A stretch of DNA of 64,000 nucleotides from Yersinia ruckeri ATCC 29473 (GTDB lineage: Bacteria; Pseudomonadota; Gammaproteobacteria; Enterobacterales; Enterobacteriaceae). This document shows positions 59,839-64,000 of this stretch, piece after piece. A program made the translations under genes and the position numbers. Location: contig NZ_KN150747.1 of assembly GCF_000754815.1 (NCBI RefSeq), positions 3,608,848 through 3,672,847 on the forward strand. Direction: 5' to 3'. Below the pieces are notes generated by a model. It saw only the letters and a list, made by a program, of their open reading frames with translations, was not told the DNA's origin and did no database searches. The stretch's first letter is position 1; each line of letters opens with the position of its first letter.

Positions 59839-60165
59839 TCAATCCCACCAGATATCAAACAGCTCGCTGGTTTCTACATTCTTCATTTTGCGAGCCTCCA
59901 GCCATTTGCTGACTAATGCGCGATGCTCATCAGTGCAACGACCGATTTCTTGCAAGCAGATTAAACCTTCCCACTGCATATAGCCGCTACCATCGAAAGC
60001 CATGCCGTTTGGTTCGATAACTTCATCGATAAATGCATCAACGGTAGAGTCGATCACATCAACGCCAGTCCCTTCAGGGAAAGTCCACTGAACGGAAAAA
60101 CCAATTTCCTGAAACTCGTCAATATGCATTTTTTTGCGTAAACGACGACTGCGATTGTTAGCCAT
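59839..60165 (-). CDS. yggL: DUF469 family protein YggL
   Basis: Encodes 108 residues. The basic start [20 protein letters not shown] is typical of the family. The rest is acidic, with QWTFPEGTGVDVIDSTVDAF near residue 28 and GYMQWEGLICLQEIGRCTDE near residue 61. Homologues associate with ribosome assembly in E. coli, but the mechanism is not established. Its start shares one base with the trmB stop (TAATG), so the two are translationally coupled. It ends at a strong terminator. Confidence 0.95.
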   Translation of the reverse strand: MANNRSRRLRKKMHIDEFQEIGFSVQWTFPEGTGVDVIDSTVDAFIDEVIEPNGMAFDGSGYMQWEGLICLQEIGRCTDEHRALVSKWLEARKMKNVETSELFDIWWD

Positions 60166-60884
60166 TATTCTTTCCTCTCAAACATCAGATCCCAAACGCC
60201 ATGTCCCAGACGCTGGCCACGTAATTCAAACTTCGTCAACGGACGTGAATCCGGACGGGGAACATAATCATTGCTATTGGAAAGATTGTGGTATCCGGGG
60301 ACAGCCGACATCACTTCCAACATATGTTCCGCATAATGCTGCCAATCGGTGGCCATATGGAACACACCGCCGATCTTCAATTTGCTTTTTACCAGTTCCA
60401 CAAATGGAGTCTGGATAATACGTCGCTTGTTATGGCGCGCCTTGTGCCAAGGATCAGGGAAGAAAAGCTGCACCATCTCCAGCGAACTATCCGGGATCAT
60501 GTTTTCCAACACTTCGACCGCATCGTGACACATCACGCGTAAATTGGTCAGTTCCGCTTCATGAGCGCTACCCAAACAGGCACCAACGCCCGGTGAGTGT
60601 ACTTCGATACCTAAAAAGTTCTGATCGGGATTATTGGCCGCCATCGTGACCAAGGAAGTTCCCATTCCAAAACCAATTTCCAATACCGTCGGTGCCTCAC
60701 GGTCAAACAGGGTATTTAGCTCAACCGGAGTCGCCTGATATTCTACACCCATCACCGGCCAGTAGTTATCCAGCGCAAACTGTTGCCCCTTGGTTAACCG
60801 CCCTTGGCGGCGGACAAAACTACGAATCCGGCGCAGTGCGCGGCCGTTTTCATCAAATTCCGGAGAGATGACGTCATTTATCAT
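60165..60884 (-). CDS. trmB: tRNA m7G46 methyltransferase
   Basis: Encodes 239 residues from the ATG at 60884, the E. coli length; a longer frame to 60923 is not supported. It makes 7-methylguanosine at position 46 of tRNA. The SAM motif [20 protein letters not shown] is near residue 65. The family signature [17 protein letters not shown] is near residue 137, with the catalytic Asp in FPDPW. It precedes yggL in one operon and is divergent from mutY. Confidence 0.97.
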   Translation of the reverse strand: MINDVISPEFDENGRALRRIRSFVRRQGRLTKGQQFALDNYWPVMGVEYQATPVELNTLFDREAPTVLEIGFGMGTSLVTMAANNPDQNFLGIEVHSPGVGACLGSAHEAELTNLRVMCHDAVEVLENMIPDSSLEMVQLFFPDPWHKARHNKRRIIQTPFVELVKSKLKIGGVFHMATDWQHYAEHMLEVMSAVPGYHNLSNSNDYVPRPDSRPLTKFELRGQRLGHGVWDLMFERKE

Positions 60885-61109
60885 GGTGCTTTCTGTCTGT
60901 TGAGTTGCGCAAAATAAGAACACGCATTATGCAAAGATACGCTAGTTTATCAACTATGAGCGCCAGAAGTACAAATTTAACCGGTAAATTACATATTTCA
61001 ACCGGTAAAACTCCGCCAACCCTTCGAAAAGTTCCGGTTTACAGCCTGTGTACTCTATGCTGCAATCCCAGCCTTAAATTATTTCTCTGCCGGATATCGA
61101 TACTTACCT

Positions 61110-62210
61110 ATGATGCAAGCGCAACAGTTCGCGCAAGTGGTGCTGGACTGGTACCAACGCTATGGACGAAAAACCCTGCCGTGGCAACAGGACAAGACCC
61201 CTTACCAAGTATGGCTATCGGAAGTGATGTTGCAACAAACTCAGGTTGCTACCGTCATTCCCTACTTCCAACGCTTCCTGGCGCGGTTCCCTGATGTCCG
61301 GATACTGGCTGCCGCGCCGCTGGACGAAATTCTGCATCTGTGGACTGGACTGGGTTATTACGCCCGCGCCCGAAACCTGCACAAGGCAGCGCAAACTATC
61401 GTGGCGAAACATCAGGGTGAATTTCCAACTACCTTTGATGAAATCGCCGACTTGCCTGGCATTGGTCGTTCTACCGCCGGAGCCATACTATCACTGGCAC
61501 TAGGTCAGCATTTTCCGATCCTTGACGGTAATGTTAAACGGGTTCTAGCTCGTTGTTACGCAGTCGATGGCTGGCCGGGAAAGAAAGAGGTGGAAAAACG
61601 CTTATGGCAGCTCAGTGAGGAAGTTACGCCAGCTAAAGGCGTCGGCCAGTTTAATCAGGCAATGATGGATCTTGGAGCGATGGTTTGTACTCGCTCCAAA
61701 CCAAAATGCGAGCTTTGCCCACTGAATACCGGTTGTATCGCTTATGCCAACCACAGCTGGTCACAGTACCCTGGAAAAAAACCGAAACAAACCATACCAG
61801 AAAAAACTGCTTACTTTCTTTTAATACAAAATGATACACAGGTTTGGTTAGAACAACGTCCTCCCGTAGGCCTGTGGGGCGGGTTATTTTGCTTCCCGCA
61901 GTTTAGTGAACGGGAAGATCTCAGCCGCTGGTTGCAGCAGCGCGGAATGCCAGAGAAAAATCTTCAGCAGTTGACCGCCTTTCGCCACACTTTCAGCCAC
62001 TTCCATTTGGATATTGTCCCCATGTGGTTGAATGCAGCAACGCTGAGTGGATGCATGGATGAAGGCGCAGGTCTCTGGTATAACTTAGCACAGCCACCGT
62101 CAGTAGGTGTGGCTGCGCCCGTTGAACGCCTGTTACAACAGCTAACCAAACAACCACCGACGCAAACAGCGTTATTTGGCGACAGTGCCATCAATGAGGA
62201 TTTAGCATGA
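61110..62210 (+). CDS. mutY: Adenine DNA glycosylase MutY
   Basis: Encodes 366 residues. It removes adenine mispaired with 8-oxoguanine. The helix-hairpin-helix region with catalytic Asp is [19 protein letters not shown] and [16 protein letters not shown] near residues 113-150. The catalytic Glu lies in [19 protein letters not shown] near residue 37. The [4Fe-4S] cluster cysteines follow the C-X6-C-X2-C-X5-C pattern in [17 protein letters not shown] near residue 193. A C-terminal MutT-like domain recognises 8-oxoguanine. The C-terminus is about 16 residues longer than in E. coli. Its stop overlaps yggX by four bases. Confidence 0.98.
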   Translation: MMQAQQFAQVVLDWYQRYGRKTLPWQQDKTPYQVWLSEVMLQQTQVATVIPYFQRFLARFPDVRILAAAPLDEILHLWTGLGYYARARNLHKAAQTIVAKHQGEFPTTFDEIADLPGIGRSTAGAILSLALGQHFPILDGNVKRVLARCYAVDGWPGKKEVEKRLWQLSEEVTPAKGVGQFNQAMMDLGAMVCTRSKPKCELCPLNTGCIAYANHSWSQYPGKKPKQTIPEKTAYFLLIQNDTQVWLEQRPPVGLWGGLFCFPQFSEREDLSRWLQQRGMPEKNLQQLTAFRHTFSHFHLDIVPMWLNAATLSGCMDEGAGLWYNLAQPPSVGVAAPVERLLQQLTKQPPTQTALFGDSAINEDLA

Positions 62211-62479
62211 GCAGAACGATTTTTTGCACATTTTTACAAAAGGATGCTGAAGGGCAAGATTTCCAGCTCTATCCTGGTGAAGTTGGCAAACGTATTTATA
62301 ACGAAATATCCAAGGAAGCCTGGTCACAATGGATGTCCAAACAAACCATGCTGATTAATGAAAAAAAACTCAACATGATGAACGTGGACGATCGTAAATT
62401 GCTGGAACAGGAGATGATTAAATTCCTGTTCGAGGGTCAGGATGTTCACATCGAAGGGTATACCCCACCGAATCAGTGA
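62207..62479 (+). CDS. yggX: Iron-trafficking protein YggX
   Basis: Encodes 90 residues. It protects Fe-S clusters from oxidation and limits free iron in Salmonella and E. coli. The sequence starts [20 protein letters not shown], with the family Cys7, and has [20 protein letters not shown] near residue 28. The ATG lies within the mutY stop (ATGA), coupling this protector to an Fe-S enzyme gene, as in E. coli. Confidence 0.97.
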   Translation: MSRTIFCTFLQKDAEGQDFQLYPGEVGKRIYNEISKEAWSQWMSKQTMLINEKKLNMMNVDDRKLLEQEMIKFLFEGQDVHIEGYTPPNQ

Positions 62480-62536
62480 CACCCAAGGGTCAGCAATGGC
62501 CCTCATGTTATTCCTCATCATGATATGGCTTGTAAG

Positions 62537-63613
62537 ATGAAGAAAATTTTAGCTTTGCTAGTGATCGCCCCATTGTTAGTTTCCTGCTCAGGCAATAAAG
62601 ACCAAGCAAACAATGAAGCCTTTGTGAAAGACACCAATGGGTTCGAGATTTTAATGGGTCAGTTTGCCCATAATATCGAAAATATTTGGGGTCTAAATGA
62701 AGTTCTCATCGCGGGTCCGAAAGACTACGTTAAATACACTGATCAATACCAAACCCGCAGCCACATCAACTTTGATGCTGGTACCATTACAGTTGAGACT
62801 ATTGCGACCACCGATCCTGCCGCCCATTTGCGTCAGGCGATTATTACCACTTTATTAATGGGCGATGACCCAGGCTCGATCGACCTATATTCTGATGCCA
62901 ACGATATTCAAATCAGTAAAGAGCCGTTCCTCTATGGTCAGGTATTAGATAACAATGGTCAGCCGATCCGCTGGGAATGGCGAGCAGCGCATTTTGCAGA
63001 TTATCTATTACAAACCCGAATGAAAAAACGCAGTTCTGGCCTGCATGTTATCTGGTCCGTGACGCTGCAATTAGTGCCAAACCATTTAGACAAACGAGCG
63101 CATAAATACCTGCCGCTAGTGCGCCGCTCAGCAGAGAAATATGGCGTAGAAGAATCACTGATTCTGGCTATCATGCAAACAGAATCCAGCTTCAACCCTT
63201 ATGCTGTCAGTGGTTCCGACGCTTTGGGCCTGATGCAGGTAGTTCAACATACCGCTGGGAAAGATGTTTTCCGATTAAAAGGGAAAAGTGGGCAACCAAG
63301 CCGTAGCTACTTATTTGATCCAGAAAATAATATTGATGCAGGGACAGCTTATCTGTCTATTTTGCAGAATAGCTATCTGGGTGGAATTCAAAATCCTACC
63401 GCTCGCCGTTATGCTGTTATTACCGCTTATAACGGTGGAGCTGGTAGTGTATTACGCGTATTCCACAGTGATAAAAATCGGGCATTCTCCATTATTAACA
63501 GTATGGCACCTGGAGATGTCTTCCAAACGCTAACCACCAAGCACCCGGCAGCAGAATCCCGCCGTTATTTGGTAAAAGTAAACAGTGCTCAGAAGAGTTA
63601 TCGCCGATACTGA
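62537..63613 (+). CDS. mltC: Membrane-bound lytic murein transglycosylase C
   Basis: Encodes 358 residues from the ATG at 62537; four extra in-frame residues upstream are not used in the family. The signal [17 protein letters not shown] ends in a lipobox with Cys17, giving an outer-membrane lipoprotein. The SLT domain has the catalytic Glu in [18 protein letters not shown] near residue 214, followed by DALGLMQVV and [13 protein letters not shown] near residue 299. It cleaves peptidoglycan to 1,6-anhydro products. It lies 57 bases after yggX and ends before a strong terminator. Confidence 0.97.
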   Translation: MKKILALLVIAPLLVSCSGNKDQANNEAFVKDTNGFEILMGQFAHNIENIWGLNEVLIAGPKDYVKYTDQYQTRSHINFDAGTITVETIATTDPAAHLRQAIITTLLMGDDPGSIDLYSDANDIQISKEPFLYGQVLDNNGQPIRWEWRAAHFADYLLQTRMKKRSSGLHVIWSVTLQLVPNHLDKRAHKYLPLVRRSAEKYGVEESLILAIMQTESSFNPYAVSGSDALGLMQVVQHTAGKDVFRLKGKSGQPSRSYLFDPENNIDAGTAYLSILQNSYLGGIQNPTARRYAVITAYNGGAGSVLRVFHSDKNRAFSIINSMAPGDVFQTLTTKHPAAESRRYLVKVNSAQKSYRRY

Positions 63614-63633
63614 TTCCGTGGATTTGGCAATAT

Positions 63634-63673
63634 AAAAAATGGCACAGCTCATCGAGCTTGTGCCATTTTTTTT
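63634..63673 (+). terminator. Terminator of mltC
   Basis: AAATGGCACA-GCTC-ATC-GAGC-TTGTGCCATTTTTTTT forms a long imperfect stem ending in eight T residues, 20 bases past the mltC stop. Confidence 0.95.
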
Positions 63674-63757
63674 GCACCGCCTACAGCGCAGGTTTCTCTT
63701 TATTTTGTCTTTCTGACCGAAAAGAGAGCAATCGATCGAGTTTGTGAGCGAAACTCA

Positions 63758-63786
63758 TTGACGATTTAGTGCCAATACGGTTTAAT
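63758..63786 (+). promoter_or_regulatory. Promoter of tRNA-Phe
   Basis: TTGACG (63758-63763) and TTTAAT (63781-63786) are 17 bases apart. The discriminator GCGCCCC is GC-rich, as in stringently controlled stable-RNA promoters, and the tRNA begins at 63797. Confidence 0.88.
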
Positions 63787-63796
63787 GCGCCCCGTT

Positions 63797-63872
63797 GCCC
63801 GGATAGCTCAGTCGGTAGAGCAGGGGATTGAAAATCCCCGTGTCCTTGGTTCGATTCCGAGTCCGGGCACCA
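63797..63872 (+). tRNA. pheV: tRNA-Phe (anticodon GAA)
   Basis: The 76-base sequence has acceptor arms GCCCGGA and TCCGGGC, followed by A and an encoded CCA. The anticodon arm GGGGA-TTGAAAA-TCCCC places GAA at the anticodon. The T loop is GGTTCGATTCC. It lies downstream of mltC in the position of pheV, a well-known integration site for islands in enterobacteria. Confidence 0.98.
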
Positions 63873-64000
63873 CTTATTCAGAAGCGCTTGTCATTCGTTC
63901 AGGATGAAAAAATGACAGGTTCTAAAGCGAGTCCAGATGCCCAATAACCAAAGGTGTGGTTAGAAGGTTTCAACCAACAATACCATTACCCAGTTGTTGT
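63873..64000. other. Tail after tRNA-Phe
   Basis: No gene is seen in the last 128 bases. Positions 63918-63943 resemble the tRNA 3' end loosely (GGTTC, then CGAGTCC in matching order), perhaps an old attachment scar or chance. Confidence 0.35.

Overview
The window reads as chromosome of an enterobacterium, most probably Yersinia or a close relative (Yersiniaceae). The gene order prfB-lysS / recJ-dsbC-xerD / gcvTHP / ubiI-ubiH-pepP-ygfB / zapA-ssrS-fau / serA-rpiA-argP / mscS-fbaA-pgk-epd-tktA / speA-metK / sprT-endA-rsmE-gshB-yqgE-ruvX / yggS-proC-yggT-yggU-rdgB-hemW / yggN-yggL-trmB-mutY-yggX-mltC-tRNA-Phe is the same backbone as the 62-67 minute region of Escherichia coli. The departures point to Yersinia: aguB-aguA and no speB, a glutaminase gene next to yggN, and three copies of a roughly 165 bp palindrome-type intergenic repeat. 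Species cannot be fixed from the sequence alone.

Positions 1-5338 are accessory DNA next to a tRNA-Gly(CCC) gene. They hold a 648-residue tyrosine integrase starting about 90 bp from the tRNA 3' end, two small unrecognised membrane-type proteins, a long gene-free stretch with structured repeats, a serine recombinase, and an unrecognised protein running off the left edge. This is one end of an integrated element. The other end is not visible.

Positions 5339-41834 are mostly read leftward: translation (lysS; prfB with its UGA frameshift), DNA repair and recombination (recJ, xerD), disulfide isomerisation (dsbC), flavin and Fe-S protein maturation (sdhE, ygfZ, fldB), glycine cleavage (gcvTHP), ubiquinone hydroxylases, 6S RNA, serine and folate one-carbon genes (serA, fau), pentose phosphate and glycolytic genes (rpiA, tktA, fbaA, pgk, epd), arginine export (argP-argO), mscS and speA. 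A decayed HD-hydrolase gene lies between trhA and gcvP.

Positions 42807-64000 carry metK, a BigR-type ArsR regulator with two YeeE/YedE half-transporters, endA, glutathione synthetase and housekeeping genes, then aguB-aguA, proC, hemW, glsB, mutY and mltC, ending at tRNA-Phe(GAA). SpeA (arginine to agmatine), AguA and AguB (agmatine to putrescine) together form a complete putrescine route, and MetK supplies the S-adenosylmethionine used for spermidine.

I found no striking undescribed system. The least explained parts are the left-end island, the intergenic repeat family confined to convergent gaps, the metK leader, and the terminator between gcvH and gcvP.
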